The notes beneath the pieces are model-generated. The model did not search any database. It was not told the origin of the DNA and saw only the letters and a program-made list of their open reading frames with translations. Made by a program: the position numbers and the translations under genes. Shown piece after piece: positions 1 through 7,467 of a stretch of 16,701 bases of DNA (the stretch's first letter is position 1; every line of letters starts with the position of its first letter). This DNA comes from Myxococcales bacterium (GTDB taxonomy: Bacteria; Myxococcota_A; Polyangia; Polyangiales; Polyangiaceae): assembly GCA_023248785.1 (NCBI GenBank), contig JAHFDX010000015.1, positions 1 to 16,701 on the forward strand, written 5' to 3'.

Positions 1-907
1 CCTTCGCCACGTCGAGCTCGCGCGCAATCACCTCGGCGGACGCTCCCTTCGGCAAGTCGGCAAGCGTGAACGTACGGCGCGCGACTTCACGCAAGCGCAC
101 GGGATCAAACGACGGAACCGAGTGAACGTGGCGATGCGTTGGAAACACGACGAGATTCGGATCGGCTTCATTTGCCAAGAACACCATGAAGTAGCGATGG
201 GGCGCAGTTTGCTTTGACGGCGACGCAAGTGCCGATTCAGTTTCCTGGAAGTACCGAAGTGCGGTTTCGTATCGGTGGTGCCCATCGGCGATGAGCAACG
301 ACAGCTTCGATAGTTCCTTCACAACGGTTTGGATGCGATCCGGATCTGTAACCTTCGCGACTTGGTGTTCGACCCCGTCTTCAGTCGCGAACTCAGTCAG
401 AACGTTCGCGTCATCGATGGCACTGTCGATCGTACGTGACGAGTCGCGATACAGCATGAAGCCGGGACTCAGGTTGGTCTTCGTCGCGCGAAAGAGCTTG
501 AGGCGATCCTCCTTCGGTCCCGAGAGCGTGCGTTCGTGCGGAAGGATGACCCGCTCTTCGTACGGTACGACGTGCACAAGGGCGAGAAATCCGCGCCTTG
601 TCATTCGCGTCGTCCCGCCCGGAATCACGAAGCTTTGATCGTATCGGTAGAAGGCAGGTAGGGAGTCGCGCGCAAGCACACCGGCTAGGGTCCATTGACG
701 AAGGATCGACGCAGCGCATTCGTACTTTGCGTCGCCTTCTCCGTCGGGCAGGATGAGACGAACAACGTTGTGAGGATGCTGCGCACACAATCGTTCGCGA
801 TACTCGGCATCGATCACGTCGTAGGGCGGAGCGACCACAAGGCTAAGACTTCCGTCAAGCCGACTGAGATCGTAGCGAAGCGGTGTGAGCGGTGCGACGA
901 GGGCCAT
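1..907 (-). CDS. DUF1015 family protein, 3' end beyond the window
   Basis: About 302 codons are visible and the frame is still open at the left edge, so the gene is partial; family members are usually a little over 400 residues. Visible family signatures are APPYDVI near residues 26-32, HERTLSGPKEDRL near 124-136 and the hallmark IADGHHRYETA near 206-216. The biochemical role of DUF1015 proteins is not established; the clustered His and Arg residues of the GHHRYE motif suggest a ligand or nucleotide site, but that is inference. The start chosen is the ATG at 907; a GTG lies directly before it. It begins 12 bases after the purD stop with no recognisable strong Shine-Dalgarno sequence, so it is probably cotranscribed with purD. 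Confidence 0.85.
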   Translation of the reverse strand, partial: MALVAPLTPLRYDLSRLDGSLSLVVAPPYDVIDAEYRERLCAQHPHNVVRLILPDGEGDAKYECAASILRQWTLAGVLARDSLPAFYRYDQSFVIPGGTTRMTRRGFLALVHVVPYEERVILPHERTLSGPKEDRLKLFRATKTNLSPGFMLYRDSSRTIDSAIDDANVLTEFATEDGVEHQVAKVTDPDRIQTVVKELSKLSLLIADGHHRYETALRYFQETESALASPSKQTAPHRYFMVFLANEADPNLVVFPTHRHVHSVPSFDPVRLREVARRTFTLADLPKGASAEVIARELDVAK

Positions 908-919
908 CACTGGAAGGTA

Positions 920-2197
920 CTACGCCATACGTTCCGAACGAAGCGCGCGGTGACCGACATCGGTTCGCAGTTGGCATCCGCGGAAAGAGATGAGCTTCGC
1001 TCCCGAATACGCACACGCCCATGCATCTTGCAGCGAGCTGCCCGTACCCACAACGTTAAGAACGCGACCACCTGACGTTACAACCGATCCGTCTTTGGCA
1101 CGCGCGGTCCCCGCATGAAGGACGTGCACGCCCTCGGGCATCGGCGAGTCGAGACCGCAAATCGCATCCCCCAATGTTACATTTACGGGATACCCATCCG
1201 CAGCCAAGACAACAGACAACGCTGCCGAGGTTGTTGGCCGAATGCGGGTTTCTTTCAAGGCCCCGCGCGTGCAGGCATCAATGAGATCAGCCAAGTCGTC
1301 AAATACCATGGCGGAAAGCACGCCGGCTTCAGGATCCCCGAAACGCACATTAAACTCGAGGACGTGGGGATCGCTTCCGTCGATCATCAATCCCGCAAAA
1401 AGAACACCGCGAAACGGACAGCCTGCTTTGGCCATGGCTGAGAGCGTGGGCTCAATGATGCGTGACATCACCTGTTCCGATACGGATCTCGACACGACGG
1501 GTGCCGGGGCATAAGCGCCCATGCCTCCGGTGTTGGGTCCACGGTCTGCATCGAAGATGCGCTTGTGATCTTGCGCGGGCGGAAGAGCCATCGCGCACAC
1601 GCCGTCGCAAAGGACATGAAAACTCGCTTCTTCGCCTACCAACGTTTCCTCAATCACTACGCGCTCACCGGCATCACCAAATGCGCGATCGACCATCATC
1701 ATGCGAATGGCTTGCTCCGCCTCGTCGGCATCGCGCGCAACAACCACGCCCTTGCCAGCGCAAAGCCCATCGGCCTTCACGACGAGAGGTCGATTCGAAG
1801 TCCGCACATAGGAGATAGCGTCGTTTGCACGTTCGAACACACGAAATGCAGCGGTAGGAACACCCGCGGATCGCAGGATTTCCTTCATAAAAATTTTTGA
1901 CGACTCGAGGGCCGCCGCCGCGCGCGTAGGACCAAATGCGGGGATGTTGCGTGCAGAAAGCGCATCAACGATCCCAAGTGAGAGCGGAAGCTCGGGACCT
2001 ACCACGACAAGGTCCACCCTGCGCTCAACTGCGAACGCAACAAGGGCTTCGGTATTGGTTACGTCGATCGATACATTTTCCGCAACTTCTGAAGTCCCGG
2101 CATTGCCAGGTGCCACGAACACCCGTGCTCGCTTTGCGAACACGCGCGCGAGTGCATGTTCTCGCGCACCCGATCCGACAATGAGCACCGTTTCCAT
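920..2197 (-). CDS. purD: Phosphoribosylamine--glycine ligase (GAR synthetase)
   Basis: Cytosolic enzyme of de novo purine synthesis that joins phosphoribosylamine and glycine using ATP. The N-terminal dinucleotide-like fold opens with METVLIVGSGAREHALA. The ATP-grasp part holds KADGLCAGKGVVVA near residues 141-154, the PurD signature RGPNTGGMGAYAP at 219-231 and the metal-binding strand LEFNVRFGDPE at 280-290. The C-terminal domain ends with a typical GGRVL near 376 and a TDVGHRAL motif near 412-419. The length of 425 residues is standard. The frame stays open upstream to 2311, but the METVLIVGSG start at 2197 matches the family and the extra residues look non-coding. The upstream neighbour is a divergent PilZ-like gene about 106 bases away; DUF1015 follows after 12 bases. 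Confidence 0.96.
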   Translation of the reverse strand: METVLIVGSGAREHALARVFAKRARVFVAPGNAGTSEVAENVSIDVTNTEALVAFAVERRVDLVVVGPELPLSLGIVDALSARNIPAFGPTRAAAALESSKIFMKEILRSAGVPTAAFRVFERANDAISYVRTSNRPLVVKADGLCAGKGVVVARDADEAEQAIRMMMVDRAFGDAGERVVIEETLVGEEASFHVLCDGVCAMALPPAQDHKRIFDADRGPNTGGMGAYAPAPVVSRSVSEQVMSRIIEPTLSAMAKAGCPFRGVLFAGLMIDGSDPHVLEFNVRFGDPEAGVLSAMVFDDLADLIDACTRGALKETRIRPTTSAALSVVLAADGYPVNVTLGDAICGLDSPMPEGVHVLHAGTARAKDGSVVTSGGRVLNVVGTGSSLQDAWACAYSGAKLISFRGCQLRTDVGHRALRSERMA

Positions 2198-2228
2198 GAC
2201 GACCCAGAGTATCGCGAACGAGGTGAGG

Positions 2229-2244
2229 GAGGTCGTACAACCTC
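2229..2244. promoter_or_regulatory. 16-bp near-palindrome between divergent purD and PilZ-like genes
   Basis: GAGGTCGTACAACCTC differs from its own reverse complement at one symmetric pair only (14 of 16 positions). It sits 32 bases upstream of the purD start and 60 bases upstream of the plus-strand gene, in a 106-base divergent intergenic region. This is the usual place and size for a dimeric repressor site, but no cognate regulator is known, and the site could simply form a small hairpin in the purD leader. No convincing -35/-10 pair could be assigned on either strand. Confidence 0.3.
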
Positions 2245-2303
2245 GCACGAAAGCGACTTCGAAATATGCATCCATTTGCAAGGCGCACGATAGGATCCAC
2301 GCC

Positions 2304-3005
2304 ATGGTCACCCCCTCAAGGCCGCCCGTCGCGATTCGCGTGATTCGTCCCTATTCCACCGAGGAAGAGTTCTTTGAGCACGATCTGAGAACGATGACTC
2401 GAAGCACGATTCTGCTGCTTGGCGCGCAAAAGAAGCCCGAAGGTGTTGTTCTGCGTTTTGAGCTCTGTTTGCGGGACGGAACGGTTCTAGTTCGAGGGGA
2501 AGGTCGCGTCGTTGGGTTCCTTGAGCAGACGCCATGGGGCGAAACCGGTTTGGCTGTGAAGCTCGCGCGCGTGGATCCGCGCTCGAAAGAGTTTCTCGAG
2601 CGCGCGAATGAACGACGCGGGGAATATTCGCAACCGAGCCAACGCATCAGCGTTCCGCCGAACGTCGCACGCATTTCAAGTGTGCCCCCTGAGCCGATCT
2701 CGCGGCGCATGCCTCCACCGTTGCCACGGGCAGCGGTAGCGTCACCGCTGGCAACAGACACGGTGGAGGACGTTGAGTCCGTTAGCGCGGCGGAAATCCA
2801 TGTTGTGGGGGACTCGGCCGTTCCACCGCCGCTCGCTGCATCACTGTCCACTCCACCACCGGTAGTGGCAGAGGAGTCGGTCGACGAGGAAGCCATGCTC
2901 GACTCGATGCGGTCGCGGTATCGATCACTCGCGACCGATCATGTGCAATCGATTCTCGCCGAAGGTCGAAAGAGGCGGGAGATCTCGAGTACCGCTGGCT
3001 CTTAA
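2304..3005 (+). CDS. PilZ-like domain protein with proline-rich linker
   Basis: 233 residues. Residues 9-103 resemble the PilZ-like domain of the TIGR02266 type named from Myxococcus xanthus: a beta-rich stretch with FFEHDLRTMTR, then VVLRFELCLRDGTVLVRGEGRVVGF and GLAVKLARVDPRSKEFLERA. The canonical cyclic-di-GMP motifs RxxxR and (D/N)xSxxG are absent, so binding of that nucleotide is doubtful. Residues 115-190 are low-complexity and Pro/Ser/Ala-rich, and 191-225 form a charged, probably helical tail. No signal peptide or membrane segment is seen, so a cytoplasmic regulatory or scaffold role is inferred. The ATG at 2304 was chosen because AGGA lies 8 bases upstream and the conserved domain begins directly after; the longer open frame upstream overlaps purD antisense and looks spurious. 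Confidence 0.75.
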   Translation: MVTPSRPPVAIRVIRPYSTEEEFFEHDLRTMTRSTILLLGAQKKPEGVVLRFELCLRDGTVLVRGEGRVVGFLEQTPWGETGLAVKLARVDPRSKEFLERANERRGEYSQPSQRISVPPNVARISSVPPEPISRRMPPPLPRAAVASPLATDTVEDVESVSAAEIHVVGDSAVPPPLAASLSTPPPVVAEESVDEEAMLDSMRSRYRSLATDHVQSILAEGRKRREISSTAGS

Positions 3006-3091
3006 TCCCACGGCTCACTGAAGGAGCGTTACGGGTCATGTTCTTGATCTGTACGTAGAGCTCGAAGCGCCCGACGGGGTGCAGGACAGGA

Positions 3092-3136
3092 GATCGTTGA
3101 CAGATCAGTTACTGGTCGTTGACAGGCGATCTGTCA
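3092..3136. repeat. Direct and inverted repeat cluster at the 3' end of the secreted-protein gene
   Basis: Two 12-bp direct copies, GATCGTTGACAG (3092-3103) and GGTCGTTGACAG (3114-3125), lie 22 bp apart with one mismatch. In addition TGACAGATC at 3098-3106 is exactly complementary to GATCTGTCA at 3128-3136, giving a 9-bp stem with a 21-base loop. The cluster overlaps the end of the small secreted-protein gene and faces the end of the convergent PilZ-like gene, where a transcription end is expected. No U-tract follows, so a classic terminator is not supported. The 99 bases from 3006 to 3104 hold nothing else recognisable. Confidence 0.35.
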
Positions 3137-3542
3137 CCCAACACAGGTGGACTCCAACGTTCACCTCGTTCTCGCCAAACTCCGTATACGAAGAAGGATA
3201 GTCGAGCTTCTTGAGCGTAACGATCGGTGTACCTCCGCCATAAGGATCGCCGAAGCGACCCACGGCAATGATGAGCGGCTTGGAACTGGAGCGAATGTCG
3301 AACGCGGTTCGAAGACGCTCCTCTTTCGACGTTCCATTCACCGGTGCCTTGCTACCCGGGATGATCGGAAGGGTCTTGGTTGGACTCTCCGCAACTTCCG
3401 CTTGAAACGCCTTGTAGATTTCCGATCGAACGCTGAAGCCCCTCGTGTTCGCACCGGGCGTATTCGTCGAAAAACAGTAAGGGGCCGCAGCGGCAGAACT
3501 CGTGATTAAGAGCAGAGCCGTACAGACGAACCGCGTTCGCAT
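3105..3542 (-). CDS. Small secreted protein of unknown function
   Basis: 145 residues; not recognised as a member of any family. The N-terminus is a textbook Sec signal peptide: MRTR, a hydrophobic core (CTALLLITS) and SSAAAA before PYCFST, with cleavage likely around residue 19-20. The only cysteine in the signal is Cys7, which does not sit in a lipobox, so it is not an evident lipoprotein. The mature part keeps two cysteines (near 22 and 133) that could form a disulfide, consistent with a periplasmic or exported protein. The start at 3542 has a strong GGGAGG six bases upstream. It lies about 80 bases downstream of the BtpA-family gene that ends the T2SS operon, on the same strand; whether it is a T2SS substrate cannot be told from sequence. 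Confidence 0.72.
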   Translation of the reverse strand: MRTRFVCTALLLITSSAAAAPYCFSTNTPGANTRGFSVRSEIYKAFQAEVAESPTKTLPIIPGSKAPVNGTSKEERLRTAFDIRSSSKPLIIAVGRFGDPYGGGTPIVTLKKLDYPSSYTEFGENEVNVGVHLCWVTDRLSTTSN

Positions 3543-3588
3543 AGAAATCCTCCCAAGCGATCAACGGCAGAATGCTCGTCCACCTATA

Positions 3589-3619
3589 GCGGTGATGCTG
3601 CCTCGCGGTGATGTTGCCT
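3589..3619. repeat. 16-bp-period tandem repeat upstream of the secreted-protein gene
   Basis: GCGGTGATGCTGCCT (3589-3603) and GCGGTGATGTTGCCT (3605-3619) match at 14 of 15 positions and are separated by one base. They fill most of the 80-base gap between the BtpA-family stop (3623) and the start of the small secreted-protein gene (3542). Read on the minus strand, a TATAGG sequence follows the repeat (3583-3588). Tandem half-sites just upstream of a start are compatible with an activator or repressor site, but they could also be a chance duplication. Confidence 0.4.
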
Positions 3620-3622
3620 ACG

Positions 3623-4405
3623 TTAGGTAATAAACGCCCCCAAGAACGCCTCTCGAAATCGCGTTGCGCGCACACGATCGACGGGGTGACCGGCCGTGCC
3701 CTCCTCACGCACCGCGCTCCCCACGATCACGCCGTTTGCGAATTGTGCGATCTCCGGTAACATTTCAACGGTCGCACCGCTCGCCACGAGGACGGGCTTC
3801 CCCTTTGCCGCGCGCTTCACCATTTCGAGCTTCTGCAAGTCAACCGAGCGCCCCGTGCCCTCACCCGTAACGAGAACCGCATCGGCGAGACCGCGATCGA
3901 TGACGTCGTGAGTTTCTTGTTCAAGTGGATACGGCGCAAGGGGCGCGGAGTGTTTCACATCGACGTCCGCATAAATGGCAATCGCCGACATCGAAACGGC
4001 TCGTTCGCGCAGCAACCGCGCAGCAATGCCTTCGATGACGCCTTGGTCAGTCACGCGTGCTCCGGTGAGGACGTTCACACGAATGAAACTTGCACCCACC
4101 GCGCGAGCAATCCCAAGCGCGGCGATGGCGTCGTTGCGAAGAACGTTGATGCCGAGTTCGATATTCGGAAACGCATCGCGAAGGCGAAGTGCAACACGCG
4201 TCATGCACGACGTCGTGAGCGGCGAGATGTCACTCTTGAAAAACGGTGCGTCGCCAAAGTTCTCGACGAGTAGCCGCGTGTAGCCCGCGTCCACCAGAAC
4301 GCGTGCATCCGAGAGTGCCGTTCGTTCCACATCTGCAAGTGGGATCGCGCGTGGACTGCCCGGCAAAGGAGGCAAATGGACGACGGCAATCAATCTCGCG
4401 GTCAC
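3623..4405 (-). CDS. BtpA/SgcQ family TIM-barrel protein
   Basis: 260 residues, the usual length for the family. Conserved blocks seen are the N-terminal VVHLPPLPGSP (8-18), LGINVLRNDAIAALGIA (84-100), FIRVNVLTGARVTDQGVIEG (107-126), YADVDVKHSAPL (145-156), DAVLVTGEGTG (175-185), VASGAT (207-212) and ANGVIVGSAV near 223-232. BtpA was named for a cyanobacterial protein affecting photosystem I stability. Most relatives belong to a TIM-barrel superfamily of unproven function, often near sugar or nucleoside genes, so a photosynthetic role is unlikely here. The start is GTG at 4403-4405, overlapping the gspN TGA as GTGA, with AAGGG a few bases upstream inside gspN. It is therefore translationally coupled to the last secretion gene, although nothing in its sequence links it to secretion. 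Confidence 0.9.
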   Translation of the reverse strand: MTARLIAVVHLPPLPGSPRAIPLADVERTALSDARVLVDAGYTRLLVENFGDAPFFKSDISPLTTSCMTRVALRLRDAFPNIELGINVLRNDAIAALGIARAVGASFIRVNVLTGARVTDQGVIEGIAARLLRERAVSMSAIAIYADVDVKHSAPLAPYPLEQETHDVIDRGLADAVLVTGEGTGRSVDLQKLEMVKRAAKGKPVLVASGATVEMLPEIAQFANGVIVGSAVREEGTAGHPVDRVRATRFREAFLGAFIT

Positions 4406-5394
4406 TTCGTACCCTTTTTGCTGAGCGATGCATCTGCAAGTTGGTTAGGCAAAAACTGCGGATTTTGCAGCGATCCCCTCGCGGACCATCCGTAATAGCC
4501 CTCCGCGGTTTTCGACACCTTCAAGATCGGAACATATTCAATCGCGCCTGGAGTTCCCCCACCGGGAGCGCCGAAGAGATTCTGTGTCTTTTCGTTCCGC
4601 TTGCGAAGCGCATCGGTGAACTTGAACCGCAGGGTAAGATCGATCGTTGCGTCCGCGGCTGAACCATCCGCAAGCCTTACCTTCCCCTCGCCTTGAAGGT
4701 CGAGGTCTCTGCCTCCGGTTGCAAAACGCGCAATCTTCGCCGTGCCCTCCTTCACTTCCGCCGAGATCGTCGTGGTGCCCATGCCCACTTTCGGCACCGC
4801 GAAGCCTTGAACCATCGCCTTGTCGTCGCCAAGAACCATGTCGGTCAGCTCAACTTGCAATGTCCCGTTGGCCTTGGATATTTTGTTTTCAGGCAATTGG
4901 AGTTCAGCATCTGCCGAGACCTTGCCGGCAATCGGCAAGCCGCCAAAGAGATCCTTCAAAGGACCCACTTCGCTCGCGTCGAGATCCTTCACGTGAAGCT
5001 CGATGTTCGAATCGGAACTGCTCTTAACGTATTTTGCTTCCAGCGTTCCTCCCATCGCTTCGGCCGATACTTTGACCGCACGCCGCAGAAGAAAGAGCGG
5101 AAGAATTTGGAACCGCGCGCGCACCGCGGACGCCTTGAGTTCGGAGGCTGCCTGCGTCGGGGATGCGCTCGGGAGCGTGAAACTCACATTGCGAAGTTCG
5201 ACGCCACTAAACCAATATCCGGAGATGGACCCAACTTGGAGCCGCTGTCCCGGCTTTTGCCTTGCGTTGAACTTCGCGATCTCGCGGTCTTTGATGACGT
5301 CGTAGGGAAATACCGTAGGTATGAAAAATATAAAGGACACCGCGAACGCGAGCCCGTGCGCCACGTACGGAACCGCTTTTCGCCACGTGCTCAT
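4402..5394 (-). CDS. gspN: Type II secretion system protein GspN
   Basis: 330 residues with one N-terminal membrane segment (about 10-29: VAHGLAFAVSFIFFIPTVFP) and a long periplasmic part rich in beta strands. In that part are YWFSGVELRNVSF near 60-72, repeated VSADAEL/VSAEA strands, and a C-terminal YGWSARGSLQNPQFLPN. This matches the deltaproteobacterial GspN type, related to AsmA-like periplasmic proteins, rather than the enterobacterial form. Its role in the T2SS is accessory and not well understood. The ATG at 5394 overlaps the gspM stop in an ATGA. The 3' end overlaps the BtpA-family start. Assignment rests on the position after gspM plus topology; sequence divergence is high. Confidence 0.83.
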   Translation of the reverse strand: MSTWRKAVPYVAHGLAFAVSFIFFIPTVFPYDVIKDREIAKFNARQKPGQRLQVGSISGYWFSGVELRNVSFTLPSASPTQAASELKASAVRARFQILPLFLLRRAVKVSAEAMGGTLEAKYVKSSSDSNIELHVKDLDASEVGPLKDLFGGLPIAGKVSADAELQLPENKISKANGTLQVELTDMVLGDDKAMVQGFAVPKVGMGTTTISAEVKEGTAKIARFATGGRDLDLQGEGKVRLADGSAADATIDLTLRFKFTDALRKRNEKTQNLFGAPGGGTPGAIEYVPILKVSKTAEGYYGWSARGSLQNPQFLPNQLADASLSKKGTK

Positions 5395-5951
5395 GGTGCG
5401 CCTCCATCGGCCTTTCCAGGGCCTGCGGCACTGCTCGACGCCTCCGCGCGATCATAGGCCGAAACTCCCAACTCGACGTCGTATAAATCTTGCTCTCCAC
5501 TTCGCTTGCGAATGTTGAGTCGCGTGAATGCCAACGGATGCTGGCTCGATGCGATGCGCTCCATGAACTTCGCGATGCCGAGCATGCCCGACTTCTTCAA
5601 GTGCATCACGTGATGGCGCTCAACGTAGCGTTTGCCGATCTTTACCTCAGCGCGATCGTTGTGGTCCATCACATCGAGCTTCTCGGCTCGAGCCTGTTCG
5701 TCGAGGTAACTGCTAAGGCTCGGAGCCTTGTTCTGATAGCGCTGGAGCACGGCCTGCTTCTTTTGCCGCGCTTCCTGCAGCCGACCGCGAGCGTCTTCAA
5801 CGTTGGTGATCGCGGCGGCAAGACTCGCGTTCGACTTCGTTTCGGACACGATGCGGATTCGCATGTACACGGCTCCGATCACAACGAGAACGATCGGGAC
5901 CACAATGCCGGTGAGTTTCAACACTCTTCGATCACGCTGGGAGATTGCCAT
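5391..5951 (-). CDS. gspM: Type II secretion system assembly protein GspM
   Basis: 186 residues. After a short basic cytoplasmic segment (SQRDRRVLK) comes one membrane helix (about 13-30), then a predicted helical or coiled-coil periplasmic stretch (about 33-75) and an alpha/beta domain with the FMERIASSQHPLAFTRLNIRKR pattern typical of GspM/PilO-like folds. An Ala/Gly/Ser-rich tail ends the protein. GspM dimerises with GspL at the inner membrane to anchor the ATPase. The start chosen is ATG at 5951, sharing one base with the gspL TGA; GGAGG lies six bases upstream. The GTG at 5954 would sit too close to that Shine-Dalgarno sequence. The gene is flanked by gspL and gspN with overlaps on both sides. 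Confidence 0.86.
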   Translation of the reverse strand: MAISQRDRRVLKLTGIVVPIVLVVIGAVYMRIRIVSETKSNASLAAAITNVEDARGRLQEARQKKQAVLQRYQNKAPSLSSYLDEQARAEKLDVMDHNDRAEVKIGKRYVERHHVMHLKKSGMLGIAKFMERIASSQHPLAFTRLNIRKRSGEQDLYDVELGVSAYDRAEASSSAAGPGKADGGAP

Positions 5952-7453
5952 CACTTACCTCCCACACTTGCCGAGGGCGCAGCAGCTCCACCCTTGGTCT
6001 TGACGTCTTCGGGACAGCGCAGCTCTGCCTCGAGTTCATATTTTTGACGGCTCGTTCCGGGTTGCTGGGTAATCCCCTTTTGTTTCACATCAGCGAGACA
6101 ACGTTGTGCGCTCAGCGCATCTTTCACTTTGTCAACCTGCGTTGGCGTATCGACAATGCCTCGAATGAGCACGCGTCCCGCTCGCACGTCGAGCTCTTCG
6201 ATATCGTGTTTGATGTCCTCAGGAACGGAGTCAGATAACTTGACCATCACATCGAATGCGTCGGCATGCGGATAGGGATCCTCATCCGACGTTCCCGCTT
6301 GGTCTTCGAGCAACTCCTCGACACGGGTCGGGTCATCAGTTCGTTCTCCGAGGACTTGTTCCGTGGTCGCACCAAGATGTTCCCGCAGCGCTTCGCCCCG
6401 TTTGCCGAGCATGCGAAGTGAAACGCACGATGCGAGCGAAAAGCTCACGAAAAGCGCCGCACCAAGGCCGGAAAGCACCGGCACCTTTTCTCTTAGCCAC
6501 CCAAAGCCTCGTTCGTACGCGAGCTGACCCCGGCGAAGGTTGAAGCTCGGCACCTTCCCCGAGAGCGACAAGGCAATGCCGATGGCCTTCGCGAACCTCG
6601 GCAGCTCCGGCGGAAACTCGGGGCCCGCAAGAGTGATCTCGCAAGCGACCTGCGTCAGTGTGTCAGCCGGCACTTGAAGTTCACGCGATATAAATGAAAC
6701 TGCACCAGGCACATATGCGCCGCCGCCGACAAGAATGCACCGCTCGATGGGAGTCCCCCCTTGGGCGCGATGGGTGCCGAACGACAGACGAAGTTCGCGG
6801 GCGAGGCGCTCGGCTTGCGCTGGAAGGCCGGACGTTCCAACGCTAATCGTGCGCGCGAAAACGGGCTCGCCCTGGTGAATCACGAGAAGGTCGGTGGACC
6901 GCGCGCCAATATCGAGCACGGCGGTTGTTGAGACGTCGGTTGGCGAAAGAAGTGTGAGCGACGCAAGGGCAAAAGCGCCCACGCACACACGTTCGGCTTC
7001 GGCTCGTGTGACGTCTTTGACGAGCTCGATCGCATTTCTGACGTCGCTCACTCTTGCGACCGCAACGAGAACGGAAAGCTGCTCGGGGGATGCCGAGCTT
7101 GTGGTCGTAAGGTAGTCGAATACGGCCTCGCTCATGTCGAACGGAACCACGGAGTCGAGTTCGAAGGGCAAAATTTGTTCGAGCTGCCGTTGCGCACTGG
7201 GCGGAAGCGTAAGGCGCTTGACGGTCGATTTGGATCCATCAACGGCAACCGCAACCGCGTCCGAGCCTCCCAGCGCCTTGCCTTGCAGCGCCGCGAGAAG
7301 TGCTTGGGAGACTGCAGCCGCTTGTCTTCCCTCGCCGTCGATCGCGATGTCCGCACTGCCTGCACCCACAAGCTCGAGGCGACGCACATTGCCGCGCAAG
7401 ATCGCGACCTTCACACTTGCTGACCCGATATCGATTCCTACCCAGAGCGCCAT
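5951..7453 (-). CDS. gspL: Type II secretion system protein GspL, PilM-like
   Basis: 500 residues. The cytoplasmic part has an actin/PilM-type ATPase fold: phosphate-1 loop GIDIGSASVKVAIL at 6-19, phosphate-2 loop VLDIGARSTDLL at 179-190 and adenosine-site CILVGGGAYVPG at 239-250. The stretch from KRLTLPP (79-85) to PFDMSEAVFDYL (104-115) is also PilM-like. A membrane helix follows at about 326-348 and a periplasmic domain to the end; residues 411-480 look like a ferredoxin-like fold. GspL recruits the GspE ATPase and binds GspM. Start ATG at 7453 has GAGGA about six bases upstream and lies 14 bases after the gspK stop. Unlike classical GspL, the nucleotide motifs look intact. Confidence 0.9.
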   Translation of the reverse strand: MALWVGIDIGSASVKVAILRGNVRRLELVGAGSADIAIDGEGRQAAAVSQALLAALQGKALGGSDAVAVAVDGSKSTVKRLTLPPSAQRQLEQILPFELDSVVPFDMSEAVFDYLTTTSSASPEQLSVLVAVARVSDVRNAIELVKDVTRAEAERVCVGAFALASLTLLSPTDVSTTAVLDIGARSTDLLVIHQGEPVFARTISVGTSGLPAQAERLARELRLSFGTHRAQGGTPIERCILVGGGAYVPGAVSFISRELQVPADTLTQVACEITLAGPEFPPELPRFAKAIGIALSLSGKVPSFNLRRGQLAYERGFGWLREKVPVLSGLGAALFVSFSLASCVSLRMLGKRGEALREHLGATTEQVLGERTDDPTRVEELLEDQAGTSDEDPYPHADAFDVMVKLSDSVPEDIKHDIEELDVRAGRVLIRGIVDTPTQVDKVKDALSAQRCLADVKQKGITQQPGTSRQKYELEAELRCPEDVKTKGGAAAPSASVGGK

Positions 7454-7467
7454 GGCTTTCCTCGATG

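Noticed and set aside
1944..2303. Longer plus-strand open frame upstream of the PilZ-like gene
   Set aside because: It lies antisense to purD, whose protein signatures are unambiguous, and the PilZ-like domain starts after the ATG at 2304 with its own Shine-Dalgarno sequence.
2198..2311. N-terminal extension of purD
   Set aside because: The extra 38 residues have no family similarity and would overlap the divergent gene; METVLIVGSG is the standard PurD start.
3097..3124. Two perfect TTGACA hexamers on the plus strand as promoter -35 boxes
   Set aside because: No -10-like sequence lies at about 17 bases from either, and no plus-strand gene follows.
4693..5457. 254-codon plus-strand open frame antisense to gspN
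   Set aside because: It is basic, low in hydrophobic pattern, without a recognisable domain or ribosome site, and opposite a gene coupled to both neighbours.
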